Source of the DNA: Planctomycetota bacterium
GTDB lineage: Bacteria > Planctomycetota > Planctomycetia > Planctomycetales > Planctomycetaceae
Reading direction: 5' to 3'
Length of the DNA: 64,000 bases
NCBI GenBank assembly: GCA_023417655.1
Contig: JAEZFD010000062.1
Coordinates: 176,073-240,072, forward strand
Below the pieces are notes generated by a model. It searched no databases. It saw only the letters and a program-made list of their open reading frames with translations, and had not been told where the DNA came from. The position numbers and the translations under genes are program-made. Of the stretch, positions 54,855 through 63,498 are shown in pieces (positions within the stretch are counted from its first letter, which is position 1; the number at the start of each line of letters is the position of its first letter).

Positions 54855-55347
54855 TGTATTGCTCTTATCTGGATGGTGATTCGACCTGAAACCGAATCTA
54901 AGTCCACACGTCGTGGTACGTGCGTCCGTTCACCTCTTCCGTCGTTGACTGACAATCCATTGTCATCGCCTCGGTGATTTCTCGTCTGCAGACAAGGCTC
55001 ACATTCTGCAGCGAGGCACGCAGGGCAGAGCCGGTGCAGTTCGCCGATTTCAAAGTTGTTGCAACTGAGATGCCAGCACCCGTAACCTGTTGAGTATTTG
55101 ATACGGGCCAGACAAATTGCTGTCTTTTCACAACATGAGGCGAGTGTGGAGACATCCCGATTGGAAATTCTGCTTCAGGCCTTGAACAAAGTGTCAATGG
55201 CCTGTTCAAGCTCTGAGAGAGGCACCCAAAAGGCGAGAGCGGAGGATGAGCGATCACCACGCGCACTGATGCCGCGGAATGTGAGTTCCCAGAACTCGGC
55301 GCGGCCGCCGGCAAGGAGAGCAGCCAAGTTAGCGAAGCAGGGCTGGA
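54855..55347. other. Intergenic region upstream of the hypothetical gene
   Basis: 493 bases. A minus-strand reading frame (54898-55314) is open here but lacks clear protein features or a good start. No strong hairpin seen. Confidence 0.4.
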
Positions 55348-56133
55348 TCAGCTCAGCAGCGGCTCGCCGACACCTTCAGTCAGCAGAACAGGACCATTTT
55401 CCGTCACAGCGATGGTATGTTCGAAATGCACACTTCGTCGGCCATCACGCGTCACGGCGGTCCAGTGATCCTTGAGAATTTTAACTCCCGGGGAACCGGC
55501 ATTGATCATCGGTTCTACCGCTAAAACGAGCCCCGGCTTAATGGCGAAGTCGTCTGCAGCCATGCTGGAGTGCCAGTAGTTAGGAACCTGAGGAGCTTCA
55601 TGCATCGACCGGCCGATTCCATGTCCAACAAACTGGTCGACGACGGAAAACCCGAGACCTTTAGTGACGAGTTCCATCTGGCGGGCAACCTGTGACCACC
55701 GGGAATACTTCCCGAGCCCTTCGATCGCAGTTTTCAACGCCATTCGCCCCGCGTGCATCAATCGGCGGCTCTCGTCATCGATCTCACCGACAGCATATGT
55801 CCAGGCGGAATCACCGCACCACCCGTTGACCTTGCAACCGGTATCGATGCTGACGATGTCCCCTTCGACAAGAACACGGTCTCCAGGGATCCCGTGAACG
55901 ACAACTTCGTTCACGCTCATGCACGTGACAGCCGGGAAGGGGACCTTGCCGGGGAAATTTTTGAACAGCGGAATGGCATTCCGCTCAGCGAACAGCTTCT
56001 CGACAGCTGCGTCGATCTCGCCCGTTGTGACACCGGGGCGAACCATTCCCGAGGCCAGCTGATGAGCCTCTGCAACCACTTCGCCGGCCTGCTTCATCAA
56101 CTGAATCTCTCGCTGGCTTTTCAGCTGGAGCAT
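55348..56133 (-). CDS. map: Methionine aminopeptidase type I
   Basis: 261 residues. The five metal ligands are in place: Asp97 ('SIDTGC'), Asp108 ('CGDSAW'), His171 ('VGHGIGR'), Glu207 ('AVEPMI') and Glu238 ('FEHTIAV'). It lacks an N-terminal zinc-finger extension, as in the simple type Ia enzyme. It removes the initiator methionine from nascent proteins. It follows secY in the same direction, the usual order in many bacteria, but a terminator lies between them (56217-56245), so it is at least partly expressed from its own promoter. Confidence 0.96.
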   Translation of the reverse strand: MLQLKSQREIQLMKQAGEVVAEAHQLASGMVRPGVTTGEIDAAVEKLFAERNAIPLFKNFPGKVPFPAVTCMSVNEVVVHGIPGDRVLVEGDIVSIDTGCKVNGWCGDSAWTYAVGEIDDESRRLMHAGRMALKTAIEGLGKYSRWSQVARQMELVTKGLGFSVVDQFVGHGIGRSMHEAPQVPNYWHSSMAADDFAIKPGLVLAVEPMINAGSPGVKILKDHWTAVTRDGRRSVHFEHTIAVTENGPVLLTEGVGEPLLS

Positions 56134-56216
56134 AGCTTCACTTCACTTTCCGAAAAACGCATTCACGAACACACTCCCGGCGGGACAGCTGTCCGGTCAT
56201 TGAAGAATGAAACGAA

Positions 56217-56245
56217 AAAGGCCCGACGTCAACCGCCGGGCCTTT
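56217..56245 (-). terminator. Intrinsic terminator after secY
   Basis: Perfect 9-bp stem AAAGGCCCG/CGGGCCTTT with an 11-nt loop. Read on the minus strand it is followed by TTTTTCGTTT. It lies 73 bases past the secY stop and 84 bases before the map start. Confidence 0.9.
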
Positions 56246-56317
56246 GATGATCAGTTGGACATCGATTCGCTGAATACCTGTTTCAAGTCTCGGCGACCCA
56301 GCGATCTCCCTGCCGGA

Positions 56318-57676
56318 TCACGCCTCTTCTGATTCCAGCAGGCCCGGCTTGTTCCGCATGACAAGATGGCTGTCGATCTTCTGGACGAGGTCCAAGGCCA
56401 CCGAAACCACGATCAGCAGACCGGTGCCCCCGTAGAAGCTCGCGACCATGAATGAGATATCCATGCTGGAGGCAATGACGGTCGGAATGATCGCGATCAG
56501 AGCGAGGAAGCCCGCTCCCACGTATGTGATCCGAACCATCACCTGATCCAGATACTTCTCCGTGTGCGAACCAGGGCGATAACCCGGGACAAAGCTTCCG
56601 TAATCCTTCAGATTCGCAGCCATGTCCTTCGGGTTGAAGGTGATGCTGGTCCAGAAGTAACAGAAGAAGTAGATGAGTGCGATGTAGCAAAGGTTATAGA
56701 TCAGACCTCGACCACCGCTAAAGGCACTGTCGAGGGCGACCAGAAATCCGACTTCCGGCAGCAGCGGACGGATATAGGCGATGATCGCTGCAGGGATCAT
56801 CAGCAAGCTGGAAGCAAAGATGATCGGCATCACGCCAGCCTGATTGACCCGCAAAGGCAGGTACTGCTTCTGTCCACCGAGGACGCGGCGTCCCCGCACG
56901 TGCTTTGCGCTCTGAACCTGAATGCGACGCTGAGCCTGCGTGATTGCAATGACCCCCAGAACGACTGCGACGAACAGCAGTGCCAGCGGCATCAGCTTAT
57001 CGATTCCGGCCGGCGTTCCCAGAGCGATCCCGTTCTCAAAAGCAGGTCGCAGCAGTTCCAGACCAGCACCTGGCATCTGCGCGAGAATTCCTGCCATGAT
57101 CAGCAGTGAAATTCCGTTTCCGACGCCGTATTCATCAATCTGCTCGCCGATCCACATGAGCAGCATCGTTCCAGCTGTCATGGTGATTGTGGCGATTGCC
57201 TGATAGAAGAACGTGTTGTAGTCAGGGAGTACCACAGGTCCCCCCAGCCGCCCGGAACTGAGCATATTGACCCAGAAGTAACTCTGCCCCAGACAGATAA
57301 TCACCGTCGCATAACGGGTGTATTCATTGATCTTCTTGCGGCCAGATTCACCTTCCTTCTGCAACTGTTCAAGGGGTGGATAGACCTGCCCAAGAAGCTG
57401 GAAGATGATGGAGGCCGAGATGTACGGCATGATCCCGAGACCGAAGATCGTCGCACTGCCGAGGCGAGAAGCAGAGAGCAGGGCCACGGCCTGCATCACC
57501 TGGCCAATCCCTTGCTGCTGCTCGAGATTCTTGAAGGTTTCGTTGATCGCGTCCTGATCAATGAATGGCAGTGGAATCGAGAACCCCATCCGATACACGG
57601 CCAGCAGGATTAACGTAATCATGAACTTCTGTCGAAGTTCGGGAATCGCGAAAATCATCTTCAGCCGGGACAGCAT
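56318..57676 (-). CDS. secY: Protein translocase subunit SecY
   Basis: 452 residues with ten predicted membrane helices. The N-terminus 'IFAIPELRQKFMITLILLAVYRMGFSIPLPFID' and the later 'GIMPYISASIIFQLLGQVYPPLEQLQKEGESGRKKINEYTRYAT' and 'GYRPGSHTEKYLDQVMVRITYVGAGFLALIAIIPTV' are hallmarks of SecY. It forms the protein-conducting channel with SecE and SecG. It is preceded by a 322-base gap containing a terminator, so it need not depend fully on read-through from the ribosomal genes. Confidence 0.97.
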   Translation of the reverse strand: MLSRLKMIFAIPELRQKFMITLILLAVYRMGFSIPLPFIDQDAINETFKNLEQQQGIGQVMQAVALLSASRLGSATIFGLGIMPYISASIIFQLLGQVYPPLEQLQKEGESGRKKINEYTRYATVIICLGQSYFWVNMLSSGRLGGPVVLPDYNTFFYQAIATITMTAGTMLLMWIGEQIDEYGVGNGISLLIMAGILAQMPGAGLELLRPAFENGIALGTPAGIDKLMPLALLFVAVVLGVIAITQAQRRIQVQSAKHVRGRRVLGGQKQYLPLRVNQAGVMPIIFASSLLMIPAAIIAYIRPLLPEVGFLVALDSAFSGGRGLIYNLCYIALIYFFCYFWTSITFNPKDMAANLKDYGSFVPGYRPGSHTEKYLDQVMVRITYVGAGFLALIAIIPTVIASSMDISFMVASFYGGTGLLIVVSVALDLVQKIDSHLVMRNKPGLLESEEA

Positions 57677-57998
57677 CGGTTATCCTTCATCATGTGCTGT
57701 TTGCGACTGTCCGTTATTGCGGTTCAGCCCAATTCAACGCACAAATCCGTTGCGTGGAAAAACCACCAGTTATCAAGTCACGCGTAAGTGCGAGCTCCAC
57801 TGAGGCGACGTCAGAGGATTGAACCACCTATCACGCAAAATCGCTTCAACATCACGACACGGAATAAGGGATCAACCCATGGAAATGCAAGTCCAAGGTC
57901 CCCCTCAATTCACTTAAAGTGGCCAGATTTAATGCAAAAACAGAACGTCTCCACCGAGGTGTCGACGTTCTGTTATGTATCATGGCACATCCCTGTGA
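57677..57998 (-). other. Intergenic region between rplO and secY
   Basis: 322 bases, unusually long for this junction. It contains the terminator at 57936-57972. The remainder is AT-richer than its surroundings and may carry a secY promoter; no gene seen. Confidence 0.5.
57936..57972 (-). terminator. Intrinsic terminator between rplO and secY
   Basis: Stem CAGAACGTC/GACGTTCTG (57941-57949 with 57964-57972), nine perfect pairs, plus an inner CACC/GGTG stem across two mismatches. On the minus strand it is followed by TTTTTGCATT. It lies 26 bases after the rplO stop. Confidence 0.88.
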
Positions 57999-58448
57999 TC
58001 AGCTCAGAGCTGTTGCGGTACCACCGGCAGCCTGAATCTTCTCAATAGCGGATTTGGAGAACCGATCGACCGCGACGTTCAGCTTCTTGGTCAGATCACC
58101 ATCGCCGAGAATTTTGATCACATCGTGGCGAGCCTTGGCGAGACCGCGTTCAGCCAATGTCAGAGCATTGACCTCTTCGCCGCTTTCGAAGTGCTTCTCA
58201 AGCGTGGAGATGTTGATCGCCAGAACTTTGTCAGCGAAAGCAGCGTTGTTAAACCCTCGCTTGGCAACAAGCCGGAACAACGGCATCTGGCCCCCGGCGA
58301 ACCCCGTACGTGACGAATAGCCTCGACGGCTTCCGGCACCCTTGTGACCACGGCCTGAGGTCTTGCCGTGACCCGACCCCGGACCGCGACCGAGTCGCTT
58401 CCGCTTCTTGTTTTTTTGAATCCCCTGGTGGACGTCGTCGATGATCAT
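57999..58448 (-). CDS. rplO: 50S ribosomal protein L15
   Basis: 149 residues. Recognised from the glycine/basic N-terminus ('KRKRLGRGPGSGHGKTSGRGHKGAGSRRG', family hallmark) and 'GGQMPLFRLVAKRGFNNAAF'. Member of the spc-type operon; rpmD (L30) is absent between rpsE and rplO, as reported for a number of bacteria. Followed by a terminator on the secY side. Confidence 0.97.
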   Translation of the reverse strand: MIIDDVHQGIQKNKKRKRLGRGPGSGHGKTSGRGHKGAGSRRGYSSRTGFAGGQMPLFRLVAKRGFNNAAFADKVLAINISTLEKHFESGEEVNALTLAERGLAKARHDVIKILGDGDLTKKLNVAVDRFSKSAIEKIQAAGGTATALS

Positions 58449-58612
58449 CGCGATCTCACTTCACTTCAAACAGCAGACGGCGAACTCATCGGTCCGCCGC
58501 CTTGTGATTCTGAAACTCAGCGTTCAGTGGTCCAATGCCGCTGAACTGTGTCGACTTCATTCTGTGACGCGTCACCGGATAAGTCGACTGATAACTGGCG
58601 GAAGCCAGAAAA

Positions 58613-59101
58613 CTAGATTTCAACGCCACGAAGACGGGCGACATCTTCACGTGTGCGGAGCTTCAACAGAGCGTCAAAGGTCGCTTTCACCAAGTTGACC
58701 GGATTCGCCGAACCGCGGCTCTTCGTCAAAATGTCTTTGATTCCGACCAGCTCCACAACAGAGCGAACGGTCGCGCCTGCGATGATCCCTGTTCCTGGAG
58801 ATGCTGGCATCAGCAGGACCTTCGATGCGCCAAACCGACCTTCGACCTGGTGAGGAATCGTCGCGTTCTGGAGCGAAACTCGCTTCAGACGACGATTTGC
58901 CTGCTTAGTGGCCTTTTCAACTGCAACGGGAACTTCCGTACCTTTTGCGTAGCCGTACCCGACACGACCGCTTTCATCACCGACTACGACGAGTGCTGCA
59001 AAGCTGAAACGACGACCGCCCTTAACGACGCATGCACAGCGCCGAATCTGGACGACTCGTTCCGGGTTTTTACCGCCACCTTGTCCGTTCTCTGCAACCA
59101 C
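58613..59101 (-). CDS. rpsE: 30S ribosomal protein S5
   Basis: 162 residues. 'ERVVQIRRCACVVKGGRRFSFAALVVVGDESGRVGYGYAKGTEVPVAVEKATKQANRRL' is the S5 core, and 'LLMPASPGTGIIAGATVRSVVELVGIKDILTKSRGSANPVNLVKATFDALLKL' is the C-terminal domain. It contributes to decoding accuracy. 164 bases separate it from rplO, where rpmD would be expected. Confidence 0.97.
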   Translation of the reverse strand: MVAENGQGGGKNPERVVQIRRCACVVKGGRRFSFAALVVVGDESGRVGYGYAKGTEVPVAVEKATKQANRRLKRVSLQNATIPHQVEGRFGASKVLLMPASPGTGIIAGATVRSVVELVGIKDILTKSRGSANPVNLVKATFDALLKLRTREDVARLRGVEI

Positions 59102-59200
59102 GAGGGCGACTCCTTCAGGATACTTCGTGATGACTCGATGGGAGATAACTCATCCGCACGATGTCAGCAGCGATTTCCTGATCCTGAAACTAACGACGTA

Positions 59201-59566
59201 TTAGAATTCCAAACCTGCTTCACGAGCCGCGGTAGCCAATGCGGCAACCCGTCCATGATAACTGTACGCACCACGGTCGAAGGCGACTTCCTTAATCCCC
59301 GCGGCGAGCGCCCGCTCTGCGAGTGCTTTCCCGACCTTTGCTGCGGCTGCGACGTTTCCATTCGCCTTACCGGCTCCGCCCAGAGTCTTCTCTGTCGTGC
59401 TGGCAGCAACCAATGTCCGGCCTGTCGCATCATCAATGATCTGGGCCGACATGTGCAAATTGCTGCGAAAAACGGACAGTCGCAAACGCCCTGCTGCTCG
59501 CAAGCGATTGCGAACATGGAAACGGCGTCGCTCACGACGGACTGCAACTTGCTGCTGAAGTTTCAT
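59201..59566 (-). CDS. rplR: 50S ribosomal protein L18
   Basis: 121 residues, basic N-terminus ('RRERRRFHVRNRLRA') and 'RLRLSVFRSNLHMSAQIIDDATGRTLVAAST', then the C-terminal 'AFDRGAYSYHGRVAALATAAREAGLEF' of the family. It binds 5S rRNA. Spaced 99 bases from rpsE. Confidence 0.96.
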   Translation of the reverse strand: MKLQQQVAVRRERRRFHVRNRLRAAGRLRLSVFRSNLHMSAQIIDDATGRTLVAASTTEKTLGGAGKANGNVAAAAKVGKALAERALAAGIKEVAFDRGAYSYHGRVAALATAAREAGLEF

Positions 59567-59708
59567 CTTATACCATTACCTGTGTCAAACGGGGAATGCT
59601 GCTCGTCGTGGCTCGGAAAACCAGAACCTTACCAACGAAACAGAATGTAATGCCTGTCGTGCCTGACGACGCCAATTACACAATTGACGAGGATGATCAG
59701 AGACCGGC

Positions 59709-60254
59709 TCAACTCCCGAATGCTTTTCCCGACTTCCGGCGAACAACCTCACCGACATACCGAATACCCTTGCCCTTGTACGGCTCGGGCGGACGAACTC
59801 GCCTGACGTTAGCGGCGAACTGTCCAACAGCATGCTTGTCAGCGCCCCGAACAATCACCATTGTGGGTGAAGGGCACTCGCATTGCACGCCTTCTGGCAA
59901 CTTCAACTTAATGGTGTTCGCAAAGCCCACCTGCAATGACAATACGCCATTTGCAAGGGTTGCCTGGTAACCCACACCTTGGATTTCGAGCTTACGTTCG
60001 AACGGTGCCTGCACGCCCTGAACCATGTTTGCAATCAAGGCACGTGTCAGGCCGTGAAGAGCTCGGTTGATTCGAAGATCGTCACCTCGTTCGACGTTGA
60101 TCGAACGAGACGGCTCGTCCCACGAAACTGTGATATTCGGGTGCCAGGTATGGGAAAGCTCACCGTGCTTTCCCTTTACCGTGATACCGCCGTCTTTAAC
60201 GGCGACATCAACGCCAGCTGCAACAGGAATCGGCTTTTTTCCAATTCTCGACAT
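59709..60254 (-). CDS. rplF: 50S ribosomal protein L6
   Basis: 181 residues from the ATG at 60254 ('MSRIGKKPIPVAAGVDV'), where L6 similarity starts; the open frame extends 77 codons further upstream into the region overlapping rpsH's downstream side but is not used. The C-terminal 'PEPYKGKGIRYVGEVVRRKSGKAFGS' is diagnostic. It sits near the factor-binding site of the large subunit. Confidence 0.97.
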   Translation of the reverse strand: MSRIGKKPIPVAAGVDVAVKDGGITVKGKHGELSHTWHPNITVSWDEPSRSINVERGDDLRINRALHGLTRALIANMVQGVQAPFERKLEIQGVGYQATLANGVLSLQVGFANTIKLKLPEGVQCECPSPTMVIVRGADKHAVGQFAANVRRVRPPEPYKGKGIRYVGEVVRRKSGKAFGS

Positions 60255-60348
60255 AACTCTCTCATCCCATCCCGACTGCCGCTCGTTGGCTCCGAACCCA
60301 CCAAACGATGACGTTTTCCAAGCTGAACCGAATCCGCTGACGGAAGGC

Positions 60349-60744
60349 CTACCAGACTTCGCAGAGAATTTCCCCGCCGACGTGCTTAGCCTTGCATTCA
60401 CGGCTACTGAGCATTCCCTGATTCGTCGAGAGAATGCAGATACCCATCCCTTGCATGACTTCGGGAAGCTTACGGGACTCAGCATAGATCCGACGGCCAG
60501 GCTTGCTGACGCGGGTCAATCGCTGGATCACGCGCTCACCAGTCGCACTGTACTTCAAATTGACCCGGAGCGTTTTCGCCGGCTCAGTGTCGATGACTTC
60601 GTAGTCCCAAATATATCCTTCACGTTGAAGGACGTCTGCCACTCCGGTCTTCATGCGGGACCAGGGCATATCGACAAAGGGACGCTCAATCATCAATGCG
60701 TTACGCATACGAGTGAGCATGTCGGCAATCGGATCAGTCATCAT
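60349..60744 (-). CDS. rpsH: 30S ribosomal protein S8
   Basis: 131 residues: 'MMTDPIADMLTRMRNAL' at the N-terminus and 'GRRIYAESRKLPEVMQGMGICILSTNQGMLSSRECKAKHVGGEILCEVW' at the C-terminus match S8, a primary 16S rRNA binder and, in many bacteria, a translational regulator of this operon. No S8-type regulatory hairpin was identified here. Confidence 0.97.
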   Translation of the reverse strand: MMTDPIADMLTRMRNALMIERPFVDMPWSRMKTGVADVLQREGYIWDYEVIDTEPAKTLRVNLKYSATGERVIQRLTRVSKPGRRIYAESRKLPEVMQGMGICILSTNQGMLSSRECKAKHVGGEILCEVW

Positions 60745-60787
60745 AGTTGTGTCATTCCCGCGTGTCAGGCGTTCCCTGATTCACGTT

Positions 60788-60973
60788 CTACCAGCTGGCC
60801 TTTTTTGCACCTGGAACGAGTCCGTTCAGACACAGGTTCCGGAAGCAGATACGGCAAATCTTGAATTTCTGATACACGGCACGAGGACGTCCGCAGAGAG
60901 AGCAACGACGCACAATCCGGCTAGTGAATTTGGGCGTCTTCTTCGATTTTGCGACTTGTGCTTTTGTAGCCAT
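60788..60973 (-). CDS. rpsN: 30S ribosomal protein S14, zinc-binding short type
   Basis: 61 residues, the short zinc-ribbon form. The four cysteines are present as C-S-L-C and C-R-I-C, within 'RRCSLCGRPRAVYQKFKICRICFRNL' and 'GLVPGAKKASW'. It overlaps nothing; 43 bases separate it from rpsH. Confidence 0.97.
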   Translation of the reverse strand: MATKAQVAKSKKTPKFTSRIVRRCSLCGRPRAVYQKFKICRICFRNLCLNGLVPGAKKASW

Positions 60974-61117
60974 ATTTCCCAGGTCCCGTGATCAAGCGCT
61001 CTTCAGTCCCGAGCAATTCTGATCAACCGTTAAATCTCTTTGCAACTCTCGCGGTTAGTTCTCGCTTCGCCAAGCCGCTCAATAGCAGTACCGTCTAGAG
61101 CGAAAACGCTGATTCTT

Positions 61118-61672
61118 CTAGCGGCTGCCTTTGCCCTCACGGAACGGCATCCCGAATTCCTTCAGGAGCAGTCGAGCTTCGTCATCGGTCTTTGCCGTCG
61201 TGACGATGGCGATGTTCATCCCCTGGATGTTCTTCACCTTATCGGCGTTGATCTCCGGGAATACCACCTGCTCGTTCAGGCCGAGGCTGTAGTTCCCGCG
61301 GCCGTCAAACGCCTTCGGATTGATCCCCCGGAAGTCGCGGACTCGTGGCAGGACCAAATTGATCAGACGATCCAAGAACTCGTACATCCGAGCCCGACGC
61401 AGCGTGACACAGGCTCCAATGCGAACCCCTTCACGCAACTTAAAGTTTGCTACCGACTTCCGAGCGACGCGGGGTGACGGCTTTTGGCCCGAGATCTGAG
61501 CAAGGTGCTCGATCGCTTCGTCGAGGATCTTCTGATCCTGCATCGCCTTTCCCACACCCATGCTGATCACAATTTTTTCCAATTGCGGCAGGCTGTGTGG
61601 GTTCGTTCGTCCCAACTCGCTGGCGAGCTTGGGAGCAATCTCCGATCGATATTTGTCCTGCAACCGGGCCAT
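61118..61672 (-). CDS. rplE: 50S ribosomal protein L5
   Basis: 184 residues. 'LEKIVISMGVGKAMQDQKILDEAIEHLAQISGQKPSPRVARKSVANFKLREGVRIGACVTLR' and 'VLPRVRDFRGINPKAFDGRGNYSLGLNEQVVFPEI' are L5 signatures. It contacts 5S rRNA and the P-site tRNA. 144 bases separate it from rpsN. Confidence 0.97.
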   Translation of the reverse strand: MARLQDKYRSEIAPKLASELGRTNPHSLPQLEKIVISMGVGKAMQDQKILDEAIEHLAQISGQKPSPRVARKSVANFKLREGVRIGACVTLRRARMYEFLDRLINLVLPRVRDFRGINPKAFDGRGNYSLGLNEQVVFPEINADKVKNIQGMNIAIVTTAKTDDEARLLLKEFGMPFREGKGSR

Positions 61673-61729
61673 GTCTACCGAACCTTGTATCCGTGATCTC
61701 TCGTGGTCTCAAAACGCCGACAACAGCGA

Positions 61730-62086
61730 CTACTTCTGTGCCGCGTGTGCTGCACGTGGTGGGCTGACAGTCCCGGCGGAAGTACTACACTTCCTGCAGA
61801 ACCGCTCTTTGCTCCCGCTTTCAAGATACCGCAGCCCCAAGCGAACACCCTGGTTGCATGTGCTGCAATAATACATGATATTCGAGGCCTGAATTGGCTT
61901 CTCCATCCGCAGACGTCCACCCTGTGGACTCTTGGGATGACCACGCTTGACGTGCTTGTAAACGAGATTCACGCCTTCAATGACGACCTTTTCACCGCCA
62001 GCGAGAACCTGCTGGACAGTGCGAGGGGTCGCACTTTTGTCGTCGCCAGAAATCACAACGACCGAATCGCCACGCTTAATCTTCAT
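61730..62086 (-). CDS. rplX: 50S ribosomal protein L24
   Basis: 118 residues, with the KOW motif 'MKIKRGDSVVVISGDDKSATPRTVQQVLAGGEKVVIEGVNLVYKHVKRGHPKSPQGGRLRMEKPIQASNIMYYCSTC'. The C-terminus carries an extra C-x2-C...C-x2-C pattern (about 79-102, ending 'RFCRKCS'), which can bind zinc. It follows rplN closely (2-bp gap). Confidence 0.96.
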   Translation of the reverse strand: MKIKRGDSVVVISGDDKSATPRTVQQVLAGGEKVVIEGVNLVYKHVKRGHPKSPQGGRLRMEKPIQASNIMYYCSTCNQGVRLGLRYLESGSKERFCRKCSTSAGTVSPPRAAHAAQK

Positions 62087-62088
62087 CG

Positions 62089-62463
62089 TTACACCACCTC
62101 AGCTGCGAGGCTGATAATCTTCATAAAGCGGCGATCACGCAGTTCGCGAGCGACAGCTCCGAAGATACGTGTGCCACGAGGGTTTCCATCGTTGTCAACA
62201 AGCACAATCGCGTTGCTGTCGAAGCGAATGTAGCTGCCGTCCTCTCGTCGAGTTCCCTTGCGAACCCGGACAATCACGCCCCGCGTGACTCGCCCTGACC
62301 GAAAGGATTCAGGAGCACCGGCAATGGATCGCTGAATGCTGACGACAACGATGTCACCGAGACCTGCTGTTCGTCGCTTTGTTCCACCCAGGACACGGAT
62401 ACAGCGCACTGTCTTCGCGCCGGTGTTATCCGCAACGTCCATAATGGTCTGCATCTGAATCAT
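62089..62463 (-). CDS. rplN: 50S ribosomal protein L14
   Basis: 124 residues. 'MIQMQTIMDVADNTGAKTVRCIRVLGG' and 'GVIVRVRKGTRREDGSYIRFDSNAIVLVDNDGNPRGTRIFGAVARELRDRRFMKIISLAAEVV' match L14, one of the most conserved ribosomal proteins. Two bases from rplX, so translation is coupled. Confidence 0.98.
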   Translation of the reverse strand: MIQMQTIMDVADNTGAKTVRCIRVLGGTKRRTAGLGDIVVVSIQRSIAGAPESFRSGRVTRGVIVRVRKGTRREDGSYIRFDSNAIVLVDNDGNPRGTRIFGAVARELRDRRFMKIISLAAEVV

Positions 62464-62644
62464 GACGACGCCGTTTCCAAGTTATCCGAAGTCTGATCTC
62501 CACAGTGGAGACTTCCTAGGTCAGCTCCAGCATCCCTGTGCCGGTCACCGACTGACTGTCTAGTTCGACATTTTTTTGTCTTCGCCGGGCACCCCACCAG
62601 CTGGATGCACCCTGTCGCCGCTAACTCCGCATCCGCGCCAGCGA

Positions 62645-62971
62645 CTACTCAGCTGAAACCGAAGGAGCCTCTTCTTCTCCACGAGCCTTGGCTGCAGTCA
62701 TTGATTCACGAGCGAGCTGGCTCTCGATCTCTCCTGCAGCCATCACAATACGGACCAACTCCCAACGCTTGGTCGCAGAACGCGGGCTGCATTCAGCAAT
62801 CTCGACGGTATCGCCGATCTTGGACTCGTTCTTTTCATCATGCACATAGCATACAGTGCGACCTCGGACGGTCTTCTTGTACTTCGCGTGCTGATAGACA
62901 CGGCTGACGTCCACGCGACGCGTTTTCGCGTTGCGATCACTGACGACCAAACCAACCAAAGTCTTACGCAT
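62645..62971 (-). CDS. rpsQ: 30S ribosomal protein S17
   Basis: 108 residues from the ATG at 62971 ('MRKTLVGLVVSDRNAKTRRVDV'), where family similarity begins; the frame continues nine codons upstream. 'KKTVRGRTVCYVHDEKNESKIGDTVEIAECSPRSATKRWELVRIV' is the S17 core. A tail of about 20 residues rich in Glu and Ala follows. 181 bases from rplN. Confidence 0.96.
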   Translation of the reverse strand: MRKTLVGLVVSDRNAKTRRVDVSRVYQHAKYKKTVRGRTVCYVHDEKNESKIGDTVEIAECSPRSATKRWELVRIVMAAGEIESQLARESMTAAKARGEEEAPSVSAE

Positions 62972-63094
62972 CTGCTGATACCTGCCTGATGACAGCACCT
63001 AAACCAGTTTCTGAGGTGCCGATACGATACGAATACTAATCAAAAATTGAACGACTCTGAGCGATCCGCAAGCGTCGGGGTTTCGCCTGACGAA

Positions 63095-63289
63095 TTACTT
63101 GGCGACCCGCTCGTGAAGAACTGTCTTCATCCGAGCGATCGCACGGCGAAGCTTCCTGAGGTTGCTCGGAGCATCCAGCTTTTCAGTCGAAGCCTGCATG
63201 CGGAGACGGAACAGTTCCTGCTGCGTCTGATTTAACTCAGAGGTGAGCTGCTCTTCGCTCAATTCCCGCAGTTCTTTAGCTTTGGACAT
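63095..63289 (-). CDS. rpmC: 50S ribosomal protein L29
   Basis: 64 residues from the ATG at 63289 ('MSKAKELRELSEEQLTSELNQTQQELFRLRMQASTEKLDAPSNLRKLRRAIARMKTVLHE...'), the usual L29 length; six residues more are open upstream. L29 binds near the exit tunnel. The intervening gap to rplP (209 bases) holds a 12-bp perfect hairpin. Confidence 0.95.
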   Translation of the reverse strand: MSKAKELRELSEEQLTSELNQTQQELFRLRMQASTEKLDAPSNLRKLRRAIARMKTVLHERVAK

Positions 63290-63376
63290 GATTCCACTCG
63301 AACTCATTCAAAATGTCTGTGTCATTCCGGGAGGCAGAATCGTTCGTCCACCGCGAGGAACGAAACATCTTAATGA

Positions 63377-63406
63377 CGTTCGCCACACATTCCAGTGTGG
63401 CGAACG
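63377..63406 (-). other. Perfect 12-bp hairpin between rplP and rpmC
   Basis: CGTTCGCCACAC (63377-63388) and GTGTGGCGAACG (63395-63406) are exact reverse complements with a 6-nt loop. On the minus strand no U-tract follows (next bases TCATTAAGATG), so it is unlikely to be a terminator. It may be an RNA processing or protein-binding site. Confidence 0.75.
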
Positions 63407-63498
63407 ATTTCATTTTAAAGATTCTGCTTTCCGCGCTTGAACTACGCGGAGTCGCTTCACTTGAATCAGATCCCACGGGCACTTCTGTGCCAGCGAAA

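Noticed and set aside
54898..55314. Open minus-strand frame of 138 codons in the gap upstream of the small hypothetical gene
   Set aside because: No good start or ribosome-binding site, no recognisable domain, and composition typical of random open frames.
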